Assembly (NCBI GenBank): GCA_037954235.1
Contig: JBBMOA010000012.1
Span: forward strand, 8,536,644-8,600,643
Direction of reading: 5' to 3'
From: Aulostomus chinensis
Taxonomy: Eukaryota > Chordata > Actinopteri > Syngnathiformes > Aulostomidae
DNA length: 64,000 nt
Numbering within the stretch: position 1 is the stretch's first letter; every line of letters starts with the position of its first letter. The position numbers and the translations under genes are program-made. Below, one piece after another: positions 12,360-26,146 of this stretch. The notes below the pieces were generated by a model, which was given only the letters and a program-made list of their open reading frames with translations, was not told the DNA's origin and searched no databases.

Positions 12360-15104
12360 GTCATGCTGACATACAAATTTAAACAATCACATTAGGCCCT
12401 TGTTGAAGAGGTTGTGGTCGTTTCCCTTTTTTTTTTTTTTGCTAAACATCCCAGAATGTTCTAGGTCAGCCTGGGTAATGTTTCAGTATCCCTGCACCTT
12501 TATCATCTTCTTCTGCAGAGCTTTAGAACCAGCTAGACACAGGGAATGAACACTTTTTCATGAGCATTTCACTGTGCAAGTGTGCGTGCGTGCGTGTGTG
12601 TTAGAGGGAGACAGAGCAGTGCTGTGTTGAGTGCATCATTGTGTGAATGACGCCTCTTGCACAAGCACATTGTGAGCTGTTTATCTTCCAAAGCACTCGG
12701 AGACTTGTCTTTTTCAAACTACGTAAAGGGAGAGAGCAATACTATGCAATAATGTACGTCTCCTCGAGTTACAGATGGCTAGAAATAAGTTGCATCATGG
12801 TGCTGACTTACGCTTCATAATTATGGCTCAAACAAATTCCCAAAGGGTAGGTAAGACTCCACACTGATGTGAAGTGACACTGTCAACCAAATTACTGTGT
12901 TTGAATGTCACACCAAGAACAATAATACTAATGTCAATACTTATTGATTCCAGGAAGTGCAGCACTTCCTCAGAGAAGTCGCCAGTCAGGGTCAACTATG
13001 CAATGAATTTAAAATGTTCTTCTATCTACACTCAGTGGGGTGACTGATTGGAATATAAAGCTTAACCCAGGATTGTCCACTTCAGGGACGGACCCCACTG
13101 TGGTCGGTGTATAATCCTCCAAACTCACATATTTGCCCCGTTTGTGTTGAAGGTCCTCGAGACAATTTTTTTTTACTGCTTAAGCTTTCCATTGACCTCG
13201 TCACCTCACTCGGAGTTCTAAGCTTTCGTAGATAATCGTAGGTTTTTAAGAAATTTTTCAGTGTGGCATATTGTTGAAGCAACTGCCCTTTTGTAGGGAA
13301 AGTAAGGTAGTCAAAGTTTGGAAAGAGCAAGTACACCTCTGTCTTTTTCTACTGAGAAAAACAACTCAAATATTTACTTGGAAATAAGTAGGTTGAACGA
13401 TGAGCGTCAGTCATGGCCATAGCAGGAGTGCTATGTGTGATGCTAATGGTCTTGTTCTCAGAGAGTTAATAAAAAATGAAGAAAAACAATAGTAGACCTA
13501 TGTGTCAAGAAGAGGACAACATGAGCAATCTATCCTTTAAATGTAACATGAGATATGAACGTTACACATCTAGAAAATCAGCCTAGTTAGCCTAGCTAAG
13601 TACGTGGTGATGTATATCAGCTACGCTAGCTTTGCTGTGTATAAAGGAAACGTCCACCTGAGGAAAATTAAAATAGGGTTTTTGTTATTTTACAATACAA
13701 AAATGTGGTTTAATATTAGGTCGTCAGGGAGTATTATGTTATCCTACAGTTAGCATCAGCCTCGCAAGTCTCTGGATTCAGAATGAAATGCTAGTCTTGT
13801 CGTGTCAGTGTCATGTGCAAGAAAATGAGGAGCTGCTTTGTCATTTTAGCGTAGAATTAGGTAAAATCTGCATCCACTCTGGTTGACTAGCATATGCAGA
13901 GTGACTACTTCCTGTGCTGGCAAGAGCACATCACAAAATTCATGGAGCGGGGACCCTTCCGGACCCGTGCACAATCGCAGGCGTGGAATGTGTTACTCAG
14001 GCTTAAGTCAGCTGCCCTCCAAAGGTAACCATAACAAGAGTTCCTGCAGTTTATACTAAAGAAGTCAGGAAGTTAGCACTGCTGCCCCCTACTGGACTGT
14101 AAAATATGACGCACTAGCTTTCCCACATCATACAAATGGCTCCTTATATGTTTAGATGGTTTAGGTCCATGCCACACATCCCAGCTATCATTTAAAAGAA
14201 GCTCAGGCACAGGCTCGTTGTTTATGGTTTTGTAAATCCCTCTAAAAGCTAGTCAGGCATATCTTAAAGGTGGGAGCATACTCCATATTTATGAAATTGG
14301 CTCTGTGTGAAATTGATTTTTGCCTAATGGATCCCTGCTTGGCTGCTCTGCCTGATACCGCTGCCTCAGCTTATCGGTACTGGAGTCACACTGAGGACAA
14401 AGACACAGAACAGGAAAAGGGACCAGTGAAACTAAAAAAATTGGATCAAAAATTTAAAATAAAAAAGTATAAAAGTGTAGATTACTTCACAATGGAAAAA
14501 AAACCTGAATCTAAGTGCCATTCACTCTATTTGAAGGAACACCCGAAAACCCGAAATAACAAGCTGTTCTAAAATATCATACGATATACATTACTTTCTG
14601 AACACTATCAAAGTGTTTCCCATTTGCCAAGAACATCAAATCCAATAACTGACAACTGCAGCATGACACACCTCTTAGATGTAAACTACAGTGAGGATTC
14701 CTGCACCGGCGACGTCGTATTACACAGTTCTACTGATGGTGATATAAAAGCATCTGACAAGAACAGAGACAATGGCGGATAAAAAGCTTAATTCTCACTT
14801 CAAGAACATCAACAGATCGGCTCCCTCTCTCGCAACAGAAGAAACAAGAGACGCAACGCGGGGATCACCGTGACACTGAAAACCGTCTCAGATTAGGAGA
14901 CAAAAACAGGGATTACTGGATGAACCCGACCAGATCAGGGATGTAATCCACGACAGTGACGAAGCGAATGAAAAACCTCACCTTTTAAATCTAGCTTTCA
15001 ATTGAAGTTTACATATTTGATTTACTTATTTATCTTTCTGATTATATATTCTGTTTTGTTTTCAAATTTAAATAATTTTTATCTGTTTACCCATAATACC
15101 ATAA

Positions 15105-15160
15105 GAATCATATAGTTTATTGATCCCCGAGGAGAAATTTCTGTGTTGCGGGTGCTCAAG
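15105..15160 (+). repeat. short remnant resembling a fish retroelement 3' end
   Basis: TTTATTGATCCCCGAGGAGA followed by AATTTCTGTG resembles a TTTATTGATCCC-G-AGGGAAATT block recalled from many fish interspersed repeats. Only about 55 bases can be recognised within an AT-rich stretch. Confidence 0.35.
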
Positions 15161-15720
15161 TAAAGAAAATATAGAATATTCAAATATTATAATTTGTATA
15201 TTTAATCATTTAATGCATCATTGTAATATTTAATTCATTTCATTCCTTCCTTCGTTTCTTTTATTAGTGTGTATATTTCATACATATGTACTTTCATATC
15301 TGCATTTGATTTATTATTCCTAATTTCCCCTCTATGAAATTCCTCAGTTTCTGCTTTGATTGTATCTGTATTTAGTCCATTTAACAGGAGACGCACGGTG
15401 GCTTGGTATTTATTTCTGTTTTATTGTGTTCATCAGAGATACTTTCACTATTTTTATTGAACAGGGGAGTATTATGGGTATGTAATGTGGCCTGGAATTC
15501 ACCTCAACAGCCACTGAAGGTAACTGTTTGTTAGTGACTGATAATTGGCACTTATCATAATACGGATCTACTGATGGTGAAAAGCCCCAGTAAACTGCAG
15601 TGTCCCGTTTATATGTGACAAAACAGCCTGTTTTTTTTTTCTCCTCCATTTCTTGCCTCAAAAGTGCACTCAGGGAAAGAGAAGGATCTTAAGGGAGGCA
15701 CTGAGGAAGTAAAAGAAGGT

Positions 15721-15757
15721 CAGCAGGATGGATGGTTGGATGGATGGATGGATGAAG
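15721..15757 (+). repeat. GGAT-type simple repeat
   Basis: Short run of GGAT and GGTT units (GGATGGATGGATGGATGAAG at the end). It resembles the tail of the SINE at 22350, but no SINE body precedes it. Confidence 0.8.
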
Positions 15758-16995
15758 GTTGGCTGGAGCTGTCAGTCTCCCCTCTCTCTTCATCCATCCT
15801 CTCCATGCTGACAGCGTTCTTCCAAGCAGAACAGCTCCTGCCTGCCTGCCTGCCAGGTAATTCATATTCCCCACCTGCACAGCCCCCACTACCAACATGA
15901 GGGGACAGACATGCAGCAAGGGACTGCTGGGAGAAGAGAAAAGCAATGAGAAACACGATGAAGAAATAAGGGAGACGGACAATGATTGACAGCAATTTGA
16001 CGTAAATATGCGTCGATTCTTTTTACAGGACATTTTGAAATATTCTTTTTGCATTCAAATTTAGATTTGTGGATGGAAAACCTGACTGGAGACTTGTGCG
16101 TTACTGAATGTTTGATAGTAATGAGTGTAGAAGTGGACGAACCTTCTTTTACTGCTACAGTGTTGCACTGCCATGTTTTCTTCCATTTTCATTGTTACAG
16201 TCGGAGAGTAACATTACAATCCAAAGACGTCCTCACATTCCTGTGAATCCCTGCGCATCAAAAAAAAATCAAAATCCCAGAGAAATCCCGTTTCGACCAT
16301 CTGATCCTGCTCGTTACCTGATGCAATGTTTGTTTTCAGCGAACAGCGATCAGCCACCTTTTTATTCTGGCCCTCCAACCTGAGGACCCCTGCATTTATG
16401 CAACGAGTTCTGAACATGCAGCATTCTGTCTCTCCCCCGGAATACTTAGAATTAATATTTATGGAATGATATGTTATATTGATGTCCGTGTATGTGTAAT
16501 ATCACTGCATGTGAACTGAGCCTTGTTACCATACTGCAGAAAGAAAAAAAAAAAACAGCCTCCCCTGGCTCTGGTGTGTGGTCATTAAAGTCAAATGTTC
16601 TGTGGTTGACAGCACCACTGTGAAGCTGGGATACATTGCAACCAAACAGCTTTTTACTTGAATGGCATTTGAGCAAGGAAGATTATTATTCAATACTTAA
16701 ATCAAGTGAGTATCTAATCAATGGAGTGACCTATTCTTGTTTGCCAGGATATTTGTCACTAATTGTAGCAGGGATTGCGATCTACAGCTTTGTTGCTGCC
16801 TCGCATATTTAGTGCATTTATTTGACGATTATATGTCACACTGAATAGAACATAAACCTGATACCACCAGCATTATGAGTTTGATTGGATCTGATCCACA
16901 TTCTTTAAAAAGTGTTATTAAATTACAACTGACATTTTCTCCAAATCATAAATGTGTGCCTCTGTTACCTGAGTGGAGGAGGAGAGTAGCCACTG

Positions 16996-17001
<6 letters not shown>

Positions 17002-17037
<36 letters not shown>

Positions 17038-17053
17038 TCTCTCTCTCTCTCTC
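17002..17053 (+). repeat. (GT)n(CT)n compound microsatellite
   Basis: A GT run (17002-17036) passes directly into a CT run (17036-17053). Confidence 0.96.
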
Positions 17054-17329
17054 AACCTTTTTTCCTCACTGCTCATCCTGTTCCTCTCCTTGTCACACTC
17101 GTCCTTTGCAATTCAGGAGACATCACAAAGAAATCTCAGCCATTGGATGAGGACAGATTGTGGGCCTCTGTAGCGTAGCGTAACCGATAGGTGATTGGAT
17201 TGAGAATAATTCCCTCTAATGACGAGGCCGGCTCAAGGCTGTTAGTGGTAATGAGAACACGGTACGTGCTCAGAACCAAACACTGCTTTGCCTCCCAATA
17301 CACCCCTGGCGGCCAGGAAGCGCGTGCGT

Positions 17330-17367
17330 GTGTACACAGACACACACACAAACACACACACACACAA
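17330..17367 (+). repeat. interrupted (CA)n tract
   Basis: CA repeats with G and AA interruptions. A related short tract lies at 17867-17884. Confidence 0.85.
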
Positions 17368-19839
17368 ATAGAGGCCCTGGTACAAGGACAAGTGCACTCT
17401 GTAATGAACAGGCAAGTCATACCTTGCTAAACATGAAGTAAATGAAAGTAAATGCTCAGACACATGGTATAAATGATAAAATATATTACTGTTTGGACCA
17501 ATACAGGAAGTTCACTTGCTCACGGGGGCTTGTCCGTCCTGAAAGCAGCCTGTGGTGCTGGTAGGAGATTGGCATGACTCCCCTGTGGTGCTTCTAACTG
17601 TCACATACCACCTACTATGCACACATGTTACATGTATGTTGCCAAGAAAGGTATTTCCGTGCCCCTGCCACACATAACACAGCAGAGCGTCCCTCTGTTC
17701 TACCTGTGTCTCCATCTCCACGTGCAAAATAACTCACACCTGCAACTTATAAATGCACGCTCATTTACCTAGAAGGCACCCCATTCAAACACAAGATGCA
17801 GGCAGGTATACCAGGCTACTCAGTAAGAAGCTGACAGATGCTGGTGTGCAGGGCCACATACATATAAACACACACACACACACAAGGTGGCATGCAAATA
17901 AAACCCACTCGCCCACACACATCGCATCCACAATCACACACACAATAGCAGGCAGATTGTGTCGCGGAGTGTTGGGAGCCTAACCAAATGATGCATGGCT
18001 GTGGTTGTGTAATCATAAAACTCATCGGCTGTCCCCTGTGTGGGAGTCAGAGCAGAGTATGTGAAATAGTAGCTCTTCAGATGCAATTTTTAATGACGGG
18101 CCGCCAGATGCTCAATGGAATGCTCAATGGAGCTGATCACTGCCGAGTGTGATCATGAAGCTCCCTGTATGCTTACTATTCCCACCTCCACTCGCAGGGT
18201 GATGACCACTAGTATCAGTCAAGCAGGTCGTTCTAGTCTCCAGAGCCCAATAAGAGGACAGATGCTGGGCTCCTCGAATGTGCTCGAAGGTTTTTGAACA
18301 CTTTGTTTCCAGGGAATTGTGCACAGGTACACTCTTGTTCAGCAGTTTATGTTCACAGAAAATATTTGTTCTCTTGAGGTGTTCTCTGCTAAAGATGACT
18401 CATCACCGAATTAGTACTTTAAGATGTGTTTTATTACAGATTTAGAATGCAAGTTTTATTCTACTGCGATGTGTTGGATTATTTAGGACTAAGCTAAATA
18501 GAATGCCAACCTCGTTTTCATTTGATGGCTGCAGTGATGTAAAGAATACTTTACTACGAAGGAGCGCTTTTTTATTTTTCTAAATGTTTTTGGAGTGCTA
18601 CCCTGAAACAGAAAATGTCTGAAGATTTCATATTCTGGTCTGTGTTTTGATTTGATTGACTTCTGTTAAATCTGTTCCCTATTACTGTAATACACACTGG
18701 CAAGTTTAATGATGCACCACAACCACTGACATCTAAACTCGCCTTGAACATCCTGAGAGGTGATTGAATGCAGTCCAGTCCAGTCCAGCAGGGGGAGCTA
18801 GTGCAGCTCAACTTGACTTAAAAGAACTCACTGGCATAGGATTTGTGTAACAGTTGTGTAAAAGATTCCAAAAAGCAAGAAAAAAAATATGCTGTGACTC
18901 AGCAGCTGACAAGTAATTGAAGTAATTGGGCGGGTACTTTCTAAGTGCTTTTCCTTTCACTTTGCATGAGTTCCCCAGTAAAATGTGGAAAGGCTGGAAA
19001 ATGCAGCTGCTATGAATAGGATTCATATTTGGTTTAAAGACTCAGGCCATCTTAAGTGTCACACTCCTGCAGACAACATCACCTCGCTTGTTTCCTTTGG
19101 AAAAATCTGCTTTTGCAATCCGAACTGATAACTTTTTTTTTTTACTTTATTATCAAGTAAATGTTGATTGCATCGTGTCATTGCAAAAAGAGAGTGAAAC
19201 TGTCAGTGTTGAGAGTGCTTCCCAACAAGATTTTTGTTCAGTATGAATTTCTGTCTGCCACGCGATACAAAAACCCATCTTGAGGATAGCAAGAGGATAG
19301 CATGTTGTCCCACGTTAGCAGAGGCTGACTGTCCCCTGGAGGGATGACAGTGGACAACAGGGGGAAGTGCAGACATGAAAAGAGCTATGTTTCGGGAAGA
19401 GAGTGATGGAGGACAAGGTGAAACAAGGTCAGGCAACCATAGTCCTGGAGTTTGGAGGTCCCAAAACCCAACATTTACATTGGGATTGTGAAAGGTGGGG
19501 GGTCACAGGTCTCCAGATCCATGGTTCCATTTGACTTCTACACTGGGAGTGGCACAAACAGGCTAAATGACAGCTAATAATTTTGTTAATGTAATAAAAT
19601 GGTTCCCAACAAATACCAATCTGTCTACAAATAACAGATGGACAGAGGTTGACTCCAAACATGCAAAAGTCTGCATAGAATATCTGCTCGCCTGAATCTG
19701 GTGAAAATGATGCCAGAACACCTGCTAATATCAGAGAAGCGTGACTAGGACAGAAGACTAAGATCCCTTTCTAATAGTTTCACCACAGATGTGCGATGAG
19801 TTGAGGTAAAAGAAGTTCTCTTCTCCCAAGTTATTGGAT

Positions 19840-20158
19840 ATGGTCAGGAACTGGATCACGCTACTCAACACATAGAAATCCCCATCCCAAACACACTCAA
19901 TGGGTGACATGCCTCGTGAGTATGCCAGTCATGCACCAACAGGAATTTTTTGAAATTCCAGGAATTGTGTCCAGATCTTTGCAACATGAGGTGATGACGG
20001 CGGATGAATGGCAACACAACAGGCCTCAAGATCTGGTCACGCTATGGCTGGGCCTTCACTGAGCTCTCTGTGTTTCCTGTGTGTGAATGCAGCTCTGGTC
20101 TTCCTGCCGTCAAAAGGACATTTGCACGCTCCCTCAGAACTTGGGACATCAGAGGCAT
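19840..20158 (-). pseudogene. Tc1-like transposase fragment
   Basis: The reading starts at an ATG at 20156-20158 (M-P-L-M-S-Q-V-L-R-E-R-A), which matches the N-terminal start of the DNA-binding region of teleost Tc1-like transposases. After a short homologous stretch the middle of the protein is missing. Homology resumes near 20045 and includes A-Y-S-R-G-M-S-P-I-E-C-V-W-D (about 19888-19930). This corresponds to the S-P-D-M-S-P-I-E-H-V-W-D motif that holds the last acidic residue of the DDE/D catalytic triad. Frame changes, at least one large internal deletion and in-frame stops show that no active enzyme can be made. Function is inferred from the family only. Confidence 0.78.
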
Positions 20159-20382
20159 TGTGTTGTGTGACAGAACCGCACAGTTTTGAAAGTGTCCTTT
20201 TATTGTGACCAGTCTGAGACGCACCTGTGCAGTAATCATGCTGTTTAACCAGCTTACCCGTGCGTCACACCTGACTGGTGGTGGGCTTTTATCACATTTG
20301 CGAAAAAGAAAATTGTGAGAAACATTTTGTGCGCATCTACCTATAAGATAATTTACTTGATGAAAGCCATCTTTTGCTCATG

Positions 20383-20406
20383 AAAAAAAAAAAAAAAAAA
20401 AAAAAA
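20383..20406 (+). repeat. poly(A) run inside the Tc1-like remnant
   Basis: 24 consecutive A residues following CTCATG, the position where intact relatives carry a shorter A/G-rich segment. Confidence 0.9.
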
Positions 20407-20449
20407 GAAAGCAAAAAACTAAAAGTGTTTACATTTTTGCTGAGTGTAT

Positions 20450-22337
20450 ACGTGTGTCCTCCATGCATGGGCAGAAAGAGTACACACATTTTAATTATTC
20501 AATGGCTATCAATATGTATCTGCTGCATCTGAAATCTCTGCATCTTAAAAGACGAAAGGGGGCGACGAGCAGACTCAAAACATCATTCTCTGTTGTGCTT
20601 CGTTCCATGAGGAAGCCCCGGGTGTTTGCCACAGATGACTGAATTAATTCACAATTACGAGTTCTCCTCATCATCCGTCTACCTGCTGTGACAATGATGA
20701 GAAGGGGATTATATTACTACCTACAGTCATATTTAGTAAACACATAATGAATGCTTAATGGGGGGCAAAATGCTCTCAGTTTGTTGCAACAATTGATAGT
20801 CATCTAATATTATTCCCGTATCAACACATGACTACTTGATTATATTTTGCGAACTGTTTCAGTGACAATGATACACTCATGCCACTATGTGATAATATGC
20901 TTTTTACATCGTGAGAGTTGTTTATCTCAGGTCACCCAGTGACTCCTATCTCTAACTTCTTTGTCAGATTAAAAATACCGTGACTGGGAGAGAGACAGGA
21001 TGAAAAAACATAAAAATTGCATATTATAAGATCATTAAACTCCTCATTTAGCTGTAGACTCACTGGTTTGTTTTTTTTAGAAAAGGAAAATCCGTCACTG
21101 TTCCTGCAATTTTGCAGAATTACCTGTGATTTGCTGCTGCATCAGACATGTTGGGTCCCAGCGAGTCAATGGGTCCTCTCAGACATTTTGAACTAAAGCG
21201 CCCTCATGCATCTTTGAATCCATGGATGGCTTCTGGCAGCACTTGAATTTTCTCCCGGCAGCGGCGAGTAGGCCAGCCTCCGCCCTCAGTCCCTCCCTCA
21301 TATAGCGCCAACTTGAATGGACTGAATGCTCATGGTGATGGTGGGCATCTCTATCACTTCAAAGACGGACTAGACGTCTTAGACTATGAAGCTGAAAGCA
21401 ATGCTTAGAGCAGATGCGAAGAAAAGAGGTAATTTTTTTTTTTTTTTACCCAGTAGTCACACGTCACGTCTCGGACAGCCCCAGTTGTTCATCAACTTGT
21501 ATTGGTGTGACTGCAGTTAAGACAAAAGGAGCCCTATCTTAAGCACGGTGCAAGCACGAGTCACTACTAGTTTCAAGTTGCCACCTCATTGTGTTCACAC
21601 GAAGTGTTCTCACCCTTGAACAAGCACATGAACGTGCGCTCCGTCTGGGCCAGCAGGTGCTAGAACAGTGGTTTGCACTCTGATTAAAAGCACTTTTAAC
21701 AACAAAATGAGGCTGAACACATGGCGCACGCATAGCACCATCCATGCTAACATTACGTAACGATGTCTTATGATGCTACGTTGGCATGCGCGGTTAGTTT
21801 TAGGCACAAAAACACTTGATGAGGAAGGATTAGTTCCTACAAGACGTTTGTTGAGATGTACGTGAAACGTATAGTTAGCAATAGCAGCAAAGAGCAATCA
21901 TCCTTTTACATCTGTGAGTTAAGACTGTTTTTAAAGGTCAAGGTTGGCACAGCTAAAGTCTTGTGTTAGTTTGTCCCACCTTCCCACCCTCGTCAGCCTC
22001 TCTGACCAGAGATAGTAATGCACTCAGTCGGCTGGTTTATCATACACAATTTGAAGGGGCATATCGTGTTATTTGTAGGCAGTTTGAAGAGGCCGGGCTG
22101 GATGTCAGCCTCACTAGTGACTGCTGCCTGTCATGCAGTCTGTATTAATTTACTATTTACTGATGCAAAGTTCACTTTCAAAGCGCTGAACAATACATAG
22201 GGTGTGTTTTCTTGTGAAGAAGCTGACAGAAATGAAGTGTTAAGTGGGCATTGTCATTTTGGCAGCATTCTGACAATATTCAAATATTACAAAGGAGGAT
22301 AAGAACGCAAGCAGCATGATGTGGTTTAACCTCCACT
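20450..22337. other. non-coding segment between Tc1 remnant and SINE
   Basis: Nothing recognisable was found apart from short poly(T) runs. Open frames are short and featureless. Confidence 0.65.
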
Positions 22338-22349
22338 ATGTTAACGAGG

Positions 22350-22725
22350 GGGCGGCACGGTGGTGCAGTGGTCAGCACTGTTGCCTCACAGTAAGAAGAT
22401 TCGGGGTTCAAGTCCCAGCTCCAGCATGGGATCTTTCTGTGTGAGTCTCCATGTTCTCCCTGTTCCTGTGTGGGTTCTCTCTGGTATTCCAGCTTCCTCC
22501 CACAGTCCAAAGACATCAAGAGGGGACGAGGCTGATTGATACTCTAAATTGACCGTAGGTGTGACTGTGAGTGTGAATGGTTGTCTGTCTCTATGTGTTG
22601 GCCCTGTGGTGGACTGGTGACCTGTCCAGGGTGAACCCCGCCTCTCAAGGCAGCTGGGACAGGCTCCAGCCCCCCCTCGCCGTGACCCTTAACAGGATAA
22701 GCGGTAGAAAATGGATGGATGGATG
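22350..22725 (+). mobile_element. complete tRNA-derived SINE with GGAT tail
   Basis: The element starts GGCGGCACGG and ends in a short (GGAT)n tail. It has Pol III promoter boxes near its 5' end, which marks a tRNA-derived SINE. It is flanked by a direct repeat ATGTTAACGAGG at 22338-22349 and 22723-22734. That is a target-site duplication from retroposition, although its first three bases also fit the tail repeat. The body contains CCTCCCACAGTCCAAAGACAT and CCTGTCCAGGGTGAACCCCG blocks typical of a very common teleost repeat. It is non-coding and would depend on a LINE for movement. The perfect duplication suggests a fairly recent insertion. A shorter relative lies at 57799-57942. Confidence 0.85.
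22361..22415 (+). promoter_or_regulatory. internal RNA polymerase III A and B boxes of the SINE
   Basis: TGGTGCAGTGG at 22361-22371 fits the A box (TRGYNNANNGG) and GGTTCAAGTCC at 22405-22415 fits the B box (GGTTCRANNCC). Their spacing is that of a tRNA-type promoter. Activity is inferred, not shown. Confidence 0.8.
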
Positions 22726-25700
22726 TTAACGAGGTAAACTAATATTTTGATGTCATTGTCTTCAGCGAAAAACTACTCACTGCCTTCTGCATTAAAACAG
22801 CATGAATCATGATTAACAATGAATCTGTCAGCTCTGCTCTACGCTTACATGAACTGCCTGTATTTTTATGTTCTGCTGACAAGTGACCTCTTATTGAAGC
22901 AAACATTATTCTGTCTTGCTTCTTTTTGTTTTTGCCAAAACAGATCTGAGCGGAGGTTGGGTCGACACAACATTCACTTCTTCTATCCCACAAACAAGTC
23001 GGCCTTTCTTTGCCATTCTTTTCCGAAGATTTGAAGAAATTCAGCATTGCGAGATTGGACAGTCCCTCTTTCAGAGACAGGCAGCAAAACCACAGCAAAT
23101 GTTTTACACGTATCTGCAGTCCAAAAGTAGCACCATCCAGCAGCTTAATTCATTCCACAAAAAAGAGATTTAATTTAACATTTGCAGTGCCCAAACTAAT
23201 AGTGCAATTCAACAAATAATAATGCCAGGCGTCGCTGAATAACTTTGTCCTCATACAAATGCATGTCTCTACAGCAAACAAAGGCAGAGTGAGGCACTTC
23301 ACAGCTAATTATTAATAACAAAACTGTCAACTATGATGGGCTAAGAAATGGCTGCATTGAAGATGCTTGTCAATCACATTCCATAGTCTGCCTGTTCTCC
23401 TCTACAGAGCTGTCAGCAGTGACAACTGACAGCAGACAAACCCTGTCTAGTCCAGTGTGTGTGTATACTGTACTATCTGACTGTGTGTGTGTTTACTGTA
23501 CTATCACTGAGTATGTGTGTGTGTGTGTACTGTACCAGCAGTCATATCCACCAGCTTTCATTTGTTGTCTTTAAGTGCATTGGATTGAACACCTCAAAAA
23601 TCATAACTACGAGACAATGTTGACTAAATGAAAATATCAACGATTGACTCTCACCTGGAGCAGCTTTCACCCGAGGTTCCGAATTCTGGTGAAAACTAAA
23701 AAGCCACTTGAATTTGAGAATATGTCTTTAATTAGTTTGTGCACTGGCGTGGCCAATCATGAAGCTTGAGTTACTCATGTGTCCTGAGGCAGAGGTCATC
23801 ATGTGTCTTGGGGTTCAACTTAAATGTGCAGTGTAGTCGTAGCAGGGAGGCTATGGAGGATTGCTCCATGCAACCACAACTCAAGCAACCCCTGTAATAC
23901 TTAACTGGTTTGAAAACAGGTTTAGTTGCCCAAGCAACAACAGCCAAAGATGTGTGTGTAATCATGCCGCACTAACACGTGGTGGCAAGGTAACATGAAA
24001 TGCAGATTTGGTAGTTTGGTAGTTAACTCATCAACTGTGGGCTCAGAAGTTCTTATAACCAAATCCGTTTGAATGCATATTTTCGGTTATGATCCAATTG
24101 TTTCAACGACTTCTGAGGAGGGTAAAACTGGGCCGTAGTGGGGGGGACTAAGAGGAGCAAACTGGAGACAGTGTCCCTCACTATAAGTGGAATAAGATGG
24201 TTTGCCGGTAAACACACATACATAGAGACCCAAACGTCAGCCAGTATATCTTTGCTGCTGTGCGTCTTTTTCTCGACTCAACAGGAGATGGCATTTTATG
24301 TTAATTGCTCCTATTGTAGTGCACTGGTTATCCTCTGATTACTCCGTTAGAGTCTCGTTTCTCTCCCAACCACCTGTCACCCAGCATAAGACGAAAAGAT
24401 GAGGAGGAGAGGGATAATAGCAACGAGTGAGAACAGGGCAGCTTGTCTGCTTCTCCTTTGTCTTTTTGAAGAGAAATCATGGAGTCACTTCATTTCTCCC
24501 CTCCACACATCTTTGCACACACTCCTGCCTTTTCATTGTCACATTAACCAAAAATGATGATATGCACAATCGGCAATTGCCCTCGATCCACTTTCTGTAG
24601 ATATCGCTTATGCTGCTTCATACCAGAGCAAGAATAGTAAGGGAGGATTGCAGGGGGTGTTGCAAGAAAACCAAAACGACCCCATCTTTTATTTGAAATG
24701 AACCCTTATTAATATTTTAAGATGTTGAATTTTTGCAGGGCTTTGAAGAAATGAGCAGCGCTTCTCTTCATTTGTAGTGAAAACGACCAACTGTGATTGG
24801 GAAGTTTGGGGAAAAACAATAGAACTAAAGAAAAGAGTGAAAGAAAGGCTTAGAATGGAGCCCTCTCTCATCCAAAAAGAGCTCAGCTGCATTTTGCCTG
24901 CAGTGAGATAGGAGAGCATTGATGTGAAGTGGTTAAAAAGAACTGGTTGGGAAAGAAAGGTAGCAGAAAGTACACTTGCTCTGAGCTTGAAGTGGGGGAA
25001 AAAAGTGTCAGTAATCCTGACATTCCCGTATTGGCACGTGTATCAGCGGGTACAATCAAAGAATTTTGTGTCAAAGTAGTGAAATACTTCAGTGAAAAAA
25101 AGACAGCGGGGGATTTTACGGATTTTCTTGACATGGTTACTGAAAGGGACGACCAAATTATGAATTGTATATAAATATATATATAGTCATCATATAGCTG
25201 GGGTGTTCATGTGTCTTCATTCTTCTGTATTGTTTCTTTAAGTGTCTGCTCTCTGCTGTTAAGCATTGATGTTATTACTTTAAAAAAAATCATGTTCGCT
25301 TTGCTAAAAGTCAGACAATGACACAAGAAAACGTCAATCAGATGCAGTCACACACGCTAACCTGGAGCAGCAAGCTATCTCGAGTTGAGTGTCCAGATGT
25401 CCCCCATAATACCTTGCAATGCGCAATTCATTTTGACATCATGATGCGGCTGCTCTCCAGAGGTGTCCACACAACAACAAAACCAGTACCAGTGTACCAG
25501 TGCCTGTACTGTGTAGTACTGACTGACTTTGTGCTTCTCCTATTACTTCTTCACCTTCCACACTATCAAGCCCATTACTTAGCTTCCCCTGCCGCCGTTC
25601 ACTACGACAGAAGTTTAAGTGAGTCAAACACAAACCTGTAGAGGCACATTGCTCCAGAGAAATGTGATGAAAAAAAAAACCAAACCAAACAAAAAAAAAA

Positions 25701-26146
25701 AAAACCCACAGTCAAATCAAATGATACCAATTTTGAAAAATAGACAAAAACGTCGCTGGATATAATCAGCCCAAGGCCCACCGAATTCTGCTCATAATAC
25801 ATCACGCAGATAGTTAGTCACATTTTGAAACCCATTCACACACACGCACGCCCTCACAAACAGACATATTAGAGAATGGAAATCACTTCCCTGCTATCTC
25901 ACAGATGCAGTACTGCCGCCGAAGAGATTTGTGAGCTCATTTGCAGGAACATTAAAGCTCGACTCACTCCAACTTGAAAAAATATCTTAGCCTATTTGAC
26001 ATTTTTTTTTAAATAATAGAAGTGCAAAACTCATTTCAGGCAGATGTCACTTGGGTATAGATATCAGAGATACATTAATTTTTGGAGGAAGCAAGGTATA
26101 TCTGTAAATTGGATGTGTAAGCATTTTAGATGCTGGCTCCGTGGGG

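Larger units (their letters stand above)
11091..19779. other. non-coding, gene-desert segment
   Basis: No supported gene. It holds the short repeat copy at 12304, an AT-rich stretch at 15.0-15.4 kb with a retroelement-like remnant, GGAT repeats at 15.72 kb and microsatellites at 17.0-17.9 kb. The 129-codon frame at 11658-12047 (minus) has no recognisable motif. Confidence 0.7.
19780..20449 (-). mobile_element. decayed Tc1/mariner-like DNA transposon
   Basis: The right end (about 20421-20449) reads AAAAGTGTTTACATTTTTGC then TGAGTGTA, matching the terminal inverted repeat of an abundant teleost Tc1-like family. Inboard of it lie the non-coding stretch around GCACCTGTGCAGTAATCATG and then the transposase start on the minus strand. 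No matching left terminal repeat is visible, so the left boundary is approximate. About 0.67 kb remains of a family whose full members are about 1.6 kb. A 24-base poly(A) run (20383-20406) sits inside. The element is inactive. Confidence 0.8.
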
